A stretch of DNA of 64,000 nt from Skeletonema tropicum (GCA_037178625.1 CM074140.1:744001-808000), one strand, 5' to 3'; counted from the first letter of the stretch, positions 50,851 to 64,000 are shown. A program made the numbers and translations. The notes: a model not told the origin generated them from the sequence alone.

Positions 50851-52936
50851 TATGGGTGGTGACGCTAGAAGCGCGCCTAAGTAAAACCTTGAAATGGCTA
50901 CTTTTTTGGAAATAGATAAAGTAAGCGAATAGTAACTCTACGATGAAACCAAGACTACCAATGGAAAGCTTATCTCCTCTAGTTTATGATTCATGTGTTG
51001 TTTGTGTGATTTGGTCGACTATGAGACGAGTTGGAATCGTCCAAAGTTTTGCACTTGTTTGACTTTGGAACGGCTCTCTCACACTCTGGGGGGTCGAATG
51101 CTGTCGTACAGGCATGCATTCGACTCGTGAGGTGTTCAGGAATCGAGTGCATATCTGTACGACAGCATTCGACCCCTCAGAGCAATAGAATCGACGACTC
51201 CCTGAGACATCATTTCAACCCATTTTCAAATTTTTTTCGTTCATTTAGCTAGCGATTTGTTAGCAATTTTAGAATTGCAGAGAAAATCCGACCTCCGACA
51301 GTCAGGCTGTTCATTCTCGGCAACTAAGCGGTCGATTCAACCCGTTCCACTTGCAGAGCTCTTCTAGAAGACCTATTGGAGCGATCCGATCGCTGTGCTA
51401 GGTTGGAGTAGCTCTTTTTGCTGCGTAATACTGCGTCTAAACCGGGCAATGCAATAGAGAGATCGCTTTTCACACGTCGGCGATGCATTTGGTTCATATT
51501 TGCTACCAACAGCAATATATTCATCCATAAAACCGTGCCGTGTCGTTTTATTAGGTAGGTGCTATAGATAGATTGAGTTGAATCGTAGCAAAGCGTGCCA
51601 GATTCCGATGGTGTCATTCCTACAAGTTAAGCAGGCCATCGTCACTCTGGAGACATCCACCTACAAAATGCAAGAATCCTCTCTCGCTTTAGCATTAGTA
51701 TTGTGAAGCGTGAAACATACGTCGGTAAGAGACAACTCGAAATCAAGTAGCCCATGCGGAGGGAATTGCAGCAAGGAAGGGCGTCTACCACTTACAGTCA
51801 GACCTCATTGGAAGATCAAATCGAAGAAGCTGCAACGCTAAAGACAGCCAATGATTTGGCCTGGAAGTCAAGAGATACAATTGAGCTTACAAAGTGATTT
51901 GGCAAAGTCTTGAAGGAGAGGCATTGGGAAGATGTCCCAGTGAATCGTTTCTTTGAAGAACTCGAAAAGGTCTTTCCTCGCTTTTACAACCTTGCATTGA
52001 GCCATAAGACCAAGTGTTTTGTGATGCGGAGAGCAACTCCAACTTGCACTGAAACGAATAATCTCGGTAAACTCATTAAGCCTGTTGGAGATTTGCAGAT
52101 GGAAAGGCTCCAAACACCCTCAGCACCAAGCGTCGGCGTCGGGCAGGCGAGTTGACGAAGGCGAAAGCAACCAAGCTGGATATTTGGGCCGAGTTTGCCA
52201 AAGTTGAAGACTCTAAATCAGACCACGATACAAAACTGACCCACCCAATCCTAATGTACCACCAGAGGATGTATTCACTGCACTAGAACGTTCATAATGT
52301 TGTGATATCGACAACGATGGGTAAGGTATGCCGAAAGATGGCAATTTTCCACGCCCCATTTCAAATTGCATTACGACTAAGTAGACCTATTTCGAACCAA
52401 AAATGACTGTAGACATTGAATATATAGACAATAAGCTGTACATGGAGCCATCGTTTGTCCTCCGATGAGGTCCGTAACATGGTGCACGGTGCGGTCGAAC
52501 ATGGTAGTTTTGGTGATGTTTTGTTCTGTGTGATTTTGAGGCCGGATGGCGAAGCGCGCCAAATCACTTCACCGATTTTTGGCCCCTTGGAGGAGTCGAC
52601 AATGACGCCCCTACGACCACCAACATCGCCGATGAAGACGAATCCAACGATACGAATGGCACGAAATGACCCCAATGGACCAATCTTGGCGAGATCGGGC
52701 GGTGATTTGACGATTTGATCACTACAGAGACCATAAAAAGCGCAAAAGGGGCAATTAACTAGTGGGTCACTAACAAACTGAATATCTTGATAACTACATA
52801 ACAATTGGTGCAAAAACGGCTCCCTTTGCAGTTCATTGGTCCTAGGGGTATACTGAAGCTGTCTGAGAAGTATCAAGGCGATTTTCCAACATTCATTTTG
52901 TTAGTAGATTTAACTAGCGTCACCACCCATAGCTGC
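50846..52936. mobile_element. DNA transposon copy 2, inserted in the satellite
   Basis: The element spans 50851-52931 (2081 bp) with the same 18-bp TIRs as copy 1 and GCTGC on both sides (50846-50850, 52932-52936). Removing the element and one GCTGC restores the satellite sequence GTGGTGCTGCTGGCCAGCC, which proves insertion and a 5-bp target duplication. The copies are colinear with scattered substitutions and small indels. On the minus strand 52361-52876 there is a 171-codon open frame (CPFCAFYGLCSDQIVKSPP ... FRAIRIVGFVFIGDV) that is interrupted in copy 1. No family was recognised for it. Confidence 0.95.
51084..51182. repeat. Internal hairpin of transposon copy 2
   Basis: The arms 51084-51111 and 51155-51182 pair over 28 bp with one mismatch. 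Relative to copy 1, both arms changed at matching positions (CGTGAAGG/CCTTCACG there, CGTACAG/CTGTACG here), so pairing is kept. Confidence 0.9.
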
Positions 52937-53589
52937 TGGCCAGCCCACACTGGACCTCTCATATCACCTACGAAGCTGTAGCATCGCTTTTACTTTGAGC
53001 TACACAATCCGTCTGAGCAGCGCTAATGTGCTTGTATGGTACCACCACCGACTATAATGGACCACTAGAAGCGGCTCATGCGCATATTGACGACGATAGA
53101 TATGATGTGGTAGATTGCAGTACTGCTGGCCAGCCCACACTGGACCTCTCATATCACCTACGAAGCTGTAGCATCGCTTTTACTTTGAGCTACACAATCC
53201 GTCTGAGCAGCGCTAATGTGCTTGTATGGTACCACCACCGACTATAATGGATCACTAGAAGCGGCTCATGCGCATATTGACGACGATAGATATGATGTGG
53301 TAGAATGCAGTGCTGCTGGGCAGCCCACACTGGACCTCTCATATCACCTACAAAGCTGTAGCATCGCTTTTACTTTGAGCTACACAATCCGTCTGAGCAG
53401 CGCTAATGTGCTTGTATGGTACCACCACCGACTATAATGGACCACTAGAAGCGGCTCATGCGCATATTGACGACGATAGATATGATGTGGTAGAATGCAG
53501 TACTGCTGGCCAGCCCACACTGAACCTCTCATATCACCTACGAAGCTGTAGCATCGCTTTGAGCTACACAATCCGTCTGAGCAGCGCTA

Positions 53590-56500
53590 ATGTGCTTGTA
53601 TGGTACCACCACCGACTATAATGGACAACTAGAAGCGGCTCATGCGCATATTGACGACGATAGATATGATGTGGTAGATTGTGGTGCTGCTGGCCAGCCC
53701 ACACTGCACCTCTCATATTACCTACGAAGCTGTAGCATCGCTTTTACTTTGAGCTACACAATCCGTCTGAGCAGCGCTAATGTGCTTGTATGGTACCACC
53801 ACCGACTATAATGGACCACTAAGAAGCGGCTCATGCGCATATTGACGACGATAGATATGATGTGGTAGAATGCAGTGCTGCTGGGCAGCCCACACTGGAC
53901 CTCTCATATCACCTACGAAGCTGTAGCATCGCTTTTACTTTGAGCTACACAATCCGTCTGAGCAGCGCTAATGTGCTTGTATGGTACCACCACCGACTAT
54001 AATGGATCACTAGAAGCGGCTCATGCGCATATTGACGACGATAGATATGATGTGGTAGAATGCAGTACTGCTGGCCAGCCCATACTGAACCTCTCATATC
54101 ACCTACAAAGCTGTAGCATGGCTTTGAGCTACACAATCCGTCTGAGCAGCGCTAATGTGCTTGTATGGTACCACCACCGACTATAATGGATCACTAGAAG
54201 CGGCTCATGCGCATATTGACGACGATAGATATGATGTGGTAGAATGTGGTGCTGCTGGCCAGCCCACACTGGACCTCTCATATCACCTACGAAGCTGTAG
54301 CATCGCTTTTACTTTGAGCTACACAATCCGTCTGAGCAGCGCTAATGTGCTTGTATGGTACCACCACCGACTATAATGGATCACTAAGAAGCGGCTCATG
54401 CGCATATTGACGACGATAGATACGATGTGGTAGAATGCAGTGCTGCTGGCCAGCCCACACTGGACCTCTCATATCACCTACAAAGCTGTAGCATCGCTTT
54501 TACTTTGAGCTACACAATCCGTCTGAGCAGCGCTAATGTGCTTGTATGGTACCACCACCGACTATAATGGACCACTAGAATCGGCTCATGCGCATATTGA
54601 CGACGATAGATATGATGTGGTAGAATGTGGTGCTGCTGGCCAGCCCACACTGGACCTCTCATATCACCTACGAAGCTGTAGCATTTCTGTGATTTACAAA
54701 ATCCGTCTGAGCAGCGCTAATGTGCTTGTATGGTACAACCACCGACTATAATGGATCACTAGAAGCGGCTCATGCGCATATTGACGACGATAGATATGAT
54801 GTGGTAGATTGTGGTGCTGCTGGGCAGCCCACACTGGACCTCTCATATCACCTACGAAGCTGTAGCATCGCTTTTACTTTGAGCTACACAATCCGTCTGA
54901 GCAGCGGTAATGTGCTTGTATGGTACCACCACCGACTATAATGGACCACTAGAAGCGGCTCATGCGCATATTGACGACGATAGATATGATGTGGTAGAAT
55001 GCAGTACTGCTGGCCAGCCCACACTGGACCTCTCATATCACCTACGAAGCTGTAGCATCGCTTTTACTTTGAGCTACACAATCCGTCTGAGCAGCGCTAA
55101 TGTGCTTGTATGGTACCACCACCGACTATAATGGACCACTAGAAGCGGCTCATGCGCATATTGACGACGATAGATATGATGTGGTAGAATGCAGTGCTGC
55201 TGGGCAGCCCACACTGGACCTCTCATATCACCTACGAAGCTGTAGCATCGCTTTTACTTTGAGCTACACAATCCGTCTGAGCAGCGCTAATGTGCTTGTA
55301 TGGTACCACCACCGACCATAATGGACCACTAGAAGCGGCTCATGCGCATATTGACGACGATAGATATGATGTGGTAGAATGCAGTACTGCTGGCCAGCCC
55401 ACACTGAACCTCTCATATCACCTACGAAGCTGTAGCATCGCTTTTACTTTGAGCTACACAATCCGTCTGAGCAGCGCTAATGTGCTTGTATGGTACCACC
55501 ACCGACTATAATGGACAACTAGAAGCGGCTCATGCGCATATTGACGACGATAGATATGATGTGGTAGATTGTGGTGCTGCTGGCCAGCCCACACTGCACC
55601 TCTCATATTACCTACGAAGCTGTAGCATCGCTTTTACTTTGAGCTACACAATCCGTCTGAGCAGCGCTAATGTGCTTGTATGGTACCACCACCGACTATA
55701 ATGGACCACTAAGAAGCGGCTCATGCGCATATTGACGACGATAGATATGATGTGGTAGAATGCAGTGCTGCTGGGCAGCCCACACTGGACCTCTCATATC
55801 ACCTACGAAGCTGTAGCATCGCTTTTACTTTGAGCTACACAATCCGTCTGAGCAGCGCTAATGTGCTTGTATGGTACCACCACCGACTATAATGGATCAC
55901 TAGAAGCGGCTCATGCGCATATTGACGACGATAGATATGATGTGGTAGAATGCAGTACTGCTGGCCAGCCCATACTGAACCTCTCATATCACCTACAAAG
56001 CTGTAGCATGGCTTTGAGCTACACAATCCGTCTGAGCAGCGCTAATGTGCTTGTATGGTACCACCACCGACTATAATGGATCACTAGAAGCGGCTCATGC
56101 GCATATTGACGACGATAGATATGATGTGGTAGAATGTGGTGCTGCTGGCCAGCCCACACTGGACCTCTCATATCACCTACGAAGCTGTAGCATCGCTTTT
56201 ACTTTGAGCTACACAATCCGTCTGAGCAGCGCTAATGTGCTTGTATGGTACCACCACCGACTATAATGGATCACTAAGAAGCGGCTCATGCGCATATTGA
56301 CGACGATAGATACGATGTGGTAGAATGCAGTGCTGCTGGCCAGCCCACACTGGACCTCTCATATCACCTACAAAGCTGTAGCATCGCTTTTACTTTGAGC
56401 TACACAATCCGTCTGAGCAGCGCTAATGTGCTTGTATGGTACCACCACCGACTATAATGGACCACTAGAATCGGCTCATGCGCATATTGACGACGATAGA

Positions 56501-59500
56501 TATGATGTGGTAGAATGTGGTGCTGCTGGGCAGCCCACACTGGACCTCTCATATCACCTACGAAGCTGTAGCATTTCTGTGATTTACAAAATCCGTCTGA
56601 GCAGCGCTAATGTGCTTGTATGGTACAACCACCGACTATAATGGATCACTAGAAGCGGCTCATGCGCATATTGACGACGATAGATATGATGTGGTAGAAT
56701 GTGGTGCTGCTGGTCGGCCCACACTGGACCTCTCATATCACCTACGAAGCAGTTGCATCGCTTTTACTTTGAGCTACACAATCCGTCTGAGCAGCGCTAA
56801 TGTGCTTGTATGGTACAACCACCGACTATAATGGATCACTAGAAGCGGCTCATGCGCATATTGACGACGATAGATATGATGTGGTAGAATGTGGTGCTGC
56901 TGGGCAGCCCACACTGGACCTCTCATATCACCTACGAAGCTGTAGCATCGCTTTTACTTTGAGCTACACAATCCGTCTGAGCAGCGGTAATGTGCTTGTA
57001 TGGTACCACCACCGACTATAATGGACCACTAGAAGCGGCTCATGCGCATATTGACGACGATAGATATGATGTGGTAGAATGCAGTACTGCTGGCCAGCCC
57101 ACACTGGACCTCTCATATCACCTACGAAGCTGTAGCATCGCTTTTACTTTGAGCTACACAATCCGTCTGAGCAGCGCTAATGTGCTTGTATGGTACCACC
57201 ACCGACTATAATGGACCACTAGAAGCGGCTCATGCGCATATTGACGACGATAGATATGATGTGGTAGAATGCAGTGCTGCTGGGCAGCCCACACTGGACC
57301 TCTCATATCACCTACGAAGCTGTAGCATCGCTTTTACTTTGAGCTACACAATCCGTCTGAGCAGCGCTAATGTGCTTGTATGGTACCACCACCGACCATA
57401 ATGGACCACTAGAAGCGGCTCATGCGCATATTGACGACGATAGATATGATGTGGTAGAATGCAGTACTGCTGGCCAGCCCACACTGAACCTCTCATATCA
57501 CCTACGAAGCTGTAGCATCGCTTTGAGCTACACAATCCGTCTGAGCAGCGCTAATGTGCTTGTATGGTACCACCACCGACTATAATGGACAACTAGAAGC
57601 GGCTCATGCGCATATTGACGACGATAGATATGATGTGGTAGATTGTGGTGCTGCTGGCCAGCCCACACTGCACCTCTCATATTACCTACGAAGCTGTAGC
57701 ATCGCTTTTACTTTGAGCTACACAATCCGTCTGAGCAGCGCTAATGTGCTTGTATGGTACCACCACCGACTATAATGGACCACTAAGAAGCGGCTCATGC
57801 GCATATTGACGACGATAGATATGATGTGGTAGAATGCAGTGCTGCTGGGCAGCCCACACTGGACCTCTCATATCACCTACGAAGCTGTAGCATCGCTTTT
57901 ACTTTGAGCTACACAATCCGTCTGAGCAGCGCTAATGTGCTTGTATGGTACCACCACCGACTATAATGGATCACTAGAAGCGGCTCATGCGCATATTGAC
58001 GACGATAGATATGATGTGGTAGAATGCAGTACTGCTGGCCAGCCCATACTGAACCTCTCATATCACCTACAAAGCTGTAGCATGGCTTTGAGCTACACAA
58101 TCCGTCTGAGCAGCGCTAATGTGCTTGTATGGTACCACCACCGACTATAATGGATCACTAGAAGCGGCTCATGCGCATATTGACGACGATAGATATGATG
58201 TGGTAGAATGTGGTGCTGCTGGCCAGCCCACACTGGACCTCTCATATCACCTACGAAGCTGTAGCATCGCTTTTACTTTGAGCTACACAATCCGTCTGAG
58301 CAGCGCTAATGTGCTTGTATGGTACCACCACCGACTATAATGGATCACTAAGAAGCGGCTCATGCGCATATTGACGACGATAGATACGATGTGGTAGAAT
58401 GTGGTGCTGCTGGCCAGCCCACACTGCACCTCTCATATTACCTACGAAGCTGTAGCATCGCTTTTACTTTGAGCTACACAATCCGTCTGAGCAGCGCTAA
58501 TGTGCTTGTATGGTACCACCACCGACTATAATGGACCACTAAGAAGCGGCTCATGCGCATATTGACGACGATAGATATGATGTGGTAGAATGCAGTGCTG
58601 CTGGGCAGCCCACACTGGACCTCTCATATCACCTACGAAGCTGTAGCATCGCTTTTACTTTGAGCTACACAATCCGTCTGAGCAGCGCTAATGTGCTTGT
58701 ATGGTACCACCACCGACTATAATGGATCACTAGAAGCGGCTCATGCGCATATTGACGACGATAGATATGATGTGGTAGAATGCAGTACTGCTGGCCAGCC
58801 CATACTGAACCTCTCATATCACCTACAAAGCTGTAGCATGGCTTTGAGCTACACAATCCGTCTGAGCAGCGCTAATGTGCTTGTATGGTACCACCACCGA
58901 CTATAATGGATCACTAGAAGCGGCTCATGCGCATATTGACGACGATAGATATGATGTGGTAGAATGCAGTGCTGCTGGGCAGCCCACACTGGACCTCTCA
59001 TATCACCTACGAAGCTGTAGCATCGCTTTTACTTTGAGCTACACAATCCGTCTGAGCAGCGCTAATGTGCTTGTATGGTACCACCACCGACCATAATGGA
59101 CCACTAGAAGCGGCTCATGCGCATATTGACGACGATAGATATGATGTGGTAGAATGCAGTACTGCTGGGCAGCCCACACTGAACCTCTCATATCACCTAC
59201 AAAGCTGTAGCATCGCTTTTACTTTGAGCTACACAATCCGTCTGAGCAGCGCTAATGTGCTTGTATGGTACCACCACCGACTATAATGGACAACTAGAAG
59301 CGGCTCATGCGCATATTGACGACGATAGATATGATGTGGTAGATTGTGGTGCTGCTGGCCAGCCCACACTGCACCTCTCATATTACCTACGAAGCTGTAG
59401 CATCGCTTTTACTTTGAGCTACACAATCCGTCTGAGCAGCGCTAATGTGCTTGTATGGTACCACCACCGACTATAATGGACCACTAAGAAGCGGCTCATG

Positions 59501-61144
59501 CGCATATTGACGACGATAGATATGATGTGGTAGAATGCAGTGCTGCTGGGCAGCCCACACTGGACCTCTCATATCACCTACGAAGCTGTAGCATCGCTTT
59601 TACTTTGAGCTACACAATCCGTCTGAGCAGCGCTAATGTGCTTGTATGGTACCACCACCGACTATAATGGATCACTAGAAGCGGCTCATGCGCATATTGA
59701 CGACGATAGATATGATGTGGTAGAATGCAGTACTGCTGGCCAGCCCATACTGAACCTCTCATATCACCTACAAAGCTGTAGCATGGCTTTGAGCTACACA
59801 ATCCGTCTGAGCAGCGCTAATGTGCTTGTATGGTACCACCACCGACTATAATGGATCACTAGAAGCGGCTCATGCGCATATTGACGACGATAGATATGAT
59901 GTGGTAGAATGTGGTGCTGCTGGCCAGCCCACACTGGACCTCTCATATCACCTACGAAGCTGTAGCATCGCTTTTACTTTGAGCTACACAATCCGTCTGA
60001 GCAGCGCTAATGTGCTTGTATGGTACCACCACCGACTATAATGGATCACTAAGAAGAGGCTCATGCGCATATTGACGACGATAGATACGATGTGGTAGAA
60101 TGCAGTGCTGCTGGCCAGCCCACACTGGACCTCTCATATCACCTACAAAGCTGTAGCATCGCTTTTACTTTGAGCTACACAATCCGTCTGAGCAGCGCTA
60201 ATGTACTTGTATGGTACCACCACCGACTATAATGGACCACTAGAATCGGCTCATGCGCATATTGACGACGATAGATATGATGTGGTAGAATGTGGTGCTG
60301 CTGGGCAGCCCACACTGGACCTCTCATATCACCTACGAAGCTGTAGCATTTCTGTGATTTACAAAATCCGTCTGAGCAGCGCTAATGTGCTTGTATGGTA
60401 CAACCACCGACTATAATGGATCACTAGAAGCGGCTCATGCGCATATTGACGACGATAGATATGATGTGGTAGAATGTGGTGCTGCTGGTCGGCCCACACT
60501 GGACCTCTCATATCACCTACGAAGCAGTTGCATCGCTTTTACTTTGAGCTACACAATCCGTCTGAGCAGCGCTAATGTGCTTGTATGGTATCACCACCGA
60601 CTATAATGGATCACTAGAAGCGGCTCATGCGCATATTGACGACGATAGATATGATGTGGTAGAATGTGGTGCTGCTGGGCAGCCCACACTGGACCTCTCA
60701 TATCACCTACGAAGCTGTAGCATCGCTTTTACTTTGAGCTACACAATCCGTCTGAGCAGCGCTAATGTGCTTGTATGGTACCACCACCGACTATAATGGA
60801 CCACTAGAAGCGGCTCATGCGCATATTGACGACGATAGATATGATGTGGTAGAATGCAGTACTGCTGGCCAGCCCACACTGGACCTCTCATATCACCTAC
60901 GAAGATGTAGCATCGCTTTTACTTTGAGCTACACAATCCGTCTGAGCAGCGCTAATGTGCTTGTATGGTACCACCACCGACTATAATGGACCACTAGAAG
61001 CGGCTCATGCGCATATTGACGACGATAGATATGATGTGGTAGAATGCAGTGCTGCTGGGCAGCCCACACTGGACCTCTCATATCACCTACGAAGCTGTAG
61101 CATCGCTTTTACTTTGAGCTACACAATCCGTCTGAGCAGCGCTA
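53590..61144 (+). repeat. Higher-order repeats of the satellite (9-11 monomers)
   Basis: A diagnostic monomer (ORF variant with NGQLEAAH and TLHLSYYL) recurs at 53590, 55480, 57554 and 59255. It defines blocks of 1890, 2074 and 1701 bp, and a fourth block of 1890 bp up to 61145. Each block starts with the same monomer order 190-191-184-190-191. Differences between blocks are whole monomers added or lost, as expected from unequal exchange. Confidence 0.9.
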
Positions 61145-62276
61145 ATGTGCTTGTATGGTACCACCACCGACCATAATGGACCACTAGAAGCGGCTCATGC
61201 GCATATTGACGACGATAGATATGATGTGGTAGAATGTGGTGCTGCTGGTCGGCCCACACTGGACCTCTCATATCACCTACGAAGCTGTAGCATTTCTGTG
61301 ATTTACAAAATCCGTCTGAGCAGCGCTAATGTGCTTGTATGGTACAACCACCGACTATAATGGATCACTAGAAGCGGCTCATGCGCATATTGACGACGAT
61401 AGATATGATGTGGTAGAATGTGGTGCTGCTGGTCGGCCCACACTGGACCTCTCATATCACCTACGAAGCAGTTGCATCGCTTTTACTTTGAGCTACACAA
61501 TCCGTCTGAGCAGCGCTAATGTGCTTGTATGGTATCACCACCGACTATAATGGATCACTAGAAGCGGCTCATGCGCATATTGACGACGATAGATATGATG
61601 TGGTAGAATGTGGTGCTGCTGGGCAGCCCACACTGGACCTCTCATATCACCTACGAAGCTGTAGCATCGCTTTTACTTTGAGCTACACAATCCGTCTGAG
61701 CAGCGCTAATGTGCTTGTATGGTACCACCACCGACTATAATGGACCACTAGAAGCGGCTCATGCGCATATTGACGACGATAGATATGATGTGGTAGAATG
61801 CAGTACTGCTGGCCAGCCCACACTGGACCTCTCATATCACCTACGAAGATGTAGCATCGCTTTTACTTTGAGCTACACAATCCGTCTGAGCAGCGCTAAT
61901 GTGCTTGTATGGTACCACCACCGACTATAATGGACCACTAGAAGCGGCTCATGCGCATATTGACGACGATAGATATGATGTGGTAGAATGCAGTGCTGCT
62001 GGGCAGCCCACACTGGACCTCTCATATCACCTACGAAGCTGTAGCATCGCTTTTACTTTGAGCTACACAATCCGTCTGAGCAGCGCTAATGTGCTTGTAT
62101 GGTACCACCACCGACCATAATGGACCACTAGAAGCGGCTCATGCGCATATTGACGACGATAGATATGATGTGGTAGAATGCAGTGCTGCTGGGCAGCCCA
62201 CACTGGACCTCTCATATCACCTATATACGAAGCGGTAGCATTTCTGTGATTTACAAAATCCGTCTGAGCAGCGCTA
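60385..62276 (+). repeat. 944-bp tandem duplication of five monomers
   Basis: The ordered set starting at 60385 (variants RSSCIAF, then MCLYGITTD, then two standard types, then a 184-bp ISVIYK type at 61145) repeats from 61329 with the same private variants in the same order. The second copy ends with the 188-bp variant at 62089-62276. Confidence 0.88.
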
Positions 62277-64000
62277 ATGTGCTTGTATGGTACCACCACC
62301 GACTATAATGGACCGTTAGAAGCGGCTCATGCGCATATTGACGACGATAGATATGATGTGGTAGAATGTGGTGCTGCTGGTCGGCCCACACTGGACCTCT
62401 CATATCACCTACGAAGCTGTAGCATCGCTTTTACTTTGAGCTACACAATCCGTCTGAGCAGCGCTAATGTGCTTGTATGGTACCACCACCGACTATAATG
62501 GACCACTAAGAAGCGGCTCATGCGCATATTGACGACGATAGATACGATGTGGTAGAATGTGGTGCTGCTGGCCAGCCCACACTGGACCTCTCATATCACC
62601 TACGAAGCTGTAGCATCGCTTTTACTTTGAGCTACACAATCCGTCTGAGCAGCGCTAATGTGCTTGTATGGTACCACCACCGACTATAATGGATCACTAA
62701 GAAGCGGCTCATGCGCATATTGACGACGATAGATATGATGTGGTAGAATGCAGTACTGCTGGTCAGCCCACACTGAACCTCTCATATCACCTACGAAGCT
62801 GTAGCATCGCTTTTACTTTGAGCTACACAATCCGTCTGAGCAGCGCTAATGTGCTTGTATGGTACCACCACCGACTATAATGGACCACTAAGAAGCGGCT
62901 CATGCGCATATTGACGACGATAGATATGATGTGGTAGATTGCAGTGCTGCTGGCCAGCCCACACTGGACCTCTCATATCACCTACGAAGCTGTAGCATCG
63001 CTTTTACTTTGAGCTACACAATCCGTCTGAGCAGCGCTAATGTGCTTGTATGGTACCACCACCGACTATAATGGACCACTAAGAAGCGGCTCATGCGCAT
63101 ATTGACGACGATAGATATGATGTGGTAGATTGTGGTGCTGCTGGCCAGCCCACACTGGACCTCTCATATCACCTACGAAGCTGTAGCATCGCTTTTACTT
63201 TGAGCTACACAATCCGTCTGAGCAGCGCTAATGTGCTTGTATGGTACCACCACCGACTATAATGGATCACTAGAAGCGGCTCATGCGCATATTGACGACG
63301 ATAGATATGATGTGGTAGAATGCAGTGCTGCTGGGCAGCCCACACTGAACCTCTCATATCACCTACGAAGCTGTAGCATCGCTTTTACTTTGAGCTACAC
63401 AATCCGTCTGAGCAGCGCTAATGTGCTTGTATGGTACCACCACCGACTATAATGGATCACTAGAAGCGGCTCATGCGCATATTGACGACGATAGATATGA
63501 TGCGGTAGATTGCAATGCTGCTGGCCAGCCCACACTGGACCTCTCATATCACCTACGAAGCTGTAGCATCGCTTTTACTTTGAGCTACACAATCCGTCTG
63601 AGCAGCGCTAATGTGCTTGTATGGTACCACCACCGACTATAATGGACCACTAGAAGCGGCTCATGCGCATATTGACGACGATAGATATGATGTGGTAGAA
63701 TGCGTACTGCTGGCCAGCCCACACTGGACCTCTCATATCACCTACGAAGCTGTAGCATTTCTGTGATTTACAAAATCCGTCTGAGCAGCGCTAATGTGCT
63801 TGTATGGTACCACCACCGACTATAATGGACCACTAGAAGCGGCTCATGCGCATATTGACGACGATAGATATGATGTGGTAGAATGTGGTGCTGCTGGTCG
63901 GCCCACACTGGACCTCTCATATCACCTACGAAGCTGTAGCATCGCTTTTACTTTGAGCTACACAATCCGTCTGAGCAGCGCTAATGTGCTTGTATGGTAC

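Larger units (their letters stand above)
52932..64000 (+). repeat. ~190-bp satellite array, right part (~58 monomers, open at window end)
   Basis: Head-to-tail monomers cover the rest of the window without interruption. Four length classes occur: 190 bp (standard), 191 bp (extra A in CACTAAGAAGCGG), and two different 184-bp types. One 184-bp type lacks six bases in the CGCTTTTACTTTGAGC segment; the other has TTTCTGTGATTTACAAA instead. One 188-bp unit (62089) has a TATA insertion. Each standard or 184-bp monomer has an ORF of 73 or 71 codons from ATGTGCTTGTATGGT that runs 32 nt into the next monomer; the 191-bp class breaks it. The array has higher-order structure. It is probably a centromeric, subtelomeric or other heterochromatic satellite, which the sequence alone cannot decide. 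Confidence 0.97.

Noticed and set aside
50851..52931. Classifying the transposon as Tc1/mariner or PIF/Harbinger
   Set aside because: The empty-site comparison in the satellite demands a 5-bp duplication (GCTGC), not TA or a 3-bp TWA.
53380..62299. Minus-strand 63-78 codon ORFs repeated through the satellite
   Set aside because: They are the antisense shadow of the same monomers and appear only in length classes that happen to lack a stop; no independent support.
52932..64000. CRISPR array
   Set aside because: The repeats are ~190 bp, contiguous, without unique spacers, and the genome is eukaryotic; it is satellite DNA.

Overview
The window looks like nuclear DNA from a diatom, most likely a centric species of the Thalassiosirales type; this is inference, and no species marker was seen. 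The evidence is compact protein genes with few, short GT-AG introns (93-131 bp in the clearest cases), very short intergenic gaps, and a secreted Ser/Lys-rich repeat protein with silaffin-like layout at 3355-4538. It also carries a eukaryotic tRNA-Gln, nuclear genes such as AIP1/WDR1, a GPHR-type channel, makorin and HEATR3/SYO1, and a family of type II membrane glycosyltransferases and sulfotransferases.

Layout. 1-2107: a 2.09 kb transposon (copy 1) with 18-bp terminal inverted repeats and a GCTGC target duplication. 2790-5484: the silaffin-like gene, flanked by two direct copies of a ~350-bp segment. 5973-6043: tRNA-Gln(UUG). 6294-30138: a dense housekeeping block. In order it holds a transmembrane protein, a 1.5-kaa protein with a possible lipid-binding region and PDZ-like repeats, HEATR3/SYO1, a two-exon EamA transporter, a small LDLa-type membrane protein, a GPHR homologue, AIP1, a prolyl-4-hydroxylase-like dioxygenase, a two-exon MDR oxidoreductase and makorin.

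30946-40780: an accessory island bounded by inverted ~150-bp sequences. It contains a decaying gene that once joined a GT25 glycosyltransferase, a DUF707-like domain and a sulfotransferase. It also contains the C-terminal third of a citramalate synthase with a frameshift, an intact two-exon sulfotransferase gene, and a large (~0.8/0.55 kb arm) inverted repeat enclosing a small basic ORF. 40781-43957 is gene-poor, with a Tc1/mariner-like TIR element. 43958-49594 returns to genes: a type II membrane glycosyltransferase-like protein, MenB with a C-terminal SKL, a methyltransferase and a two-exon mitochondrial-looking protein.

50291-64000 (open at the window end): a ~190-bp satellite array of about 61 monomers. 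It has higher-order repeats of 9-11 monomers and is interrupted by transposon copy 2 (50851-52931). Each standard monomer carries a 71-73 codon ORF that overlaps the next one.

Functional themes. Several genes act on the secretory pathway or cell surface (silaffin-like protein, P4H-like enzyme, glycosyltransferases, sulfotransferases, LDLa protein), which fits wall or extracellular glycoprotein biogenesis, but common regulation cannot be read from the sequence. The two ends of the window are shaped by mobile and satellite DNA. The most interesting objects are the silaffin-like repeat gene, the tri-domain glycan-modification pseudogene, the higher-order satellite, the transposon with a covarying internal hairpin, and the SKL-tagged MenB.
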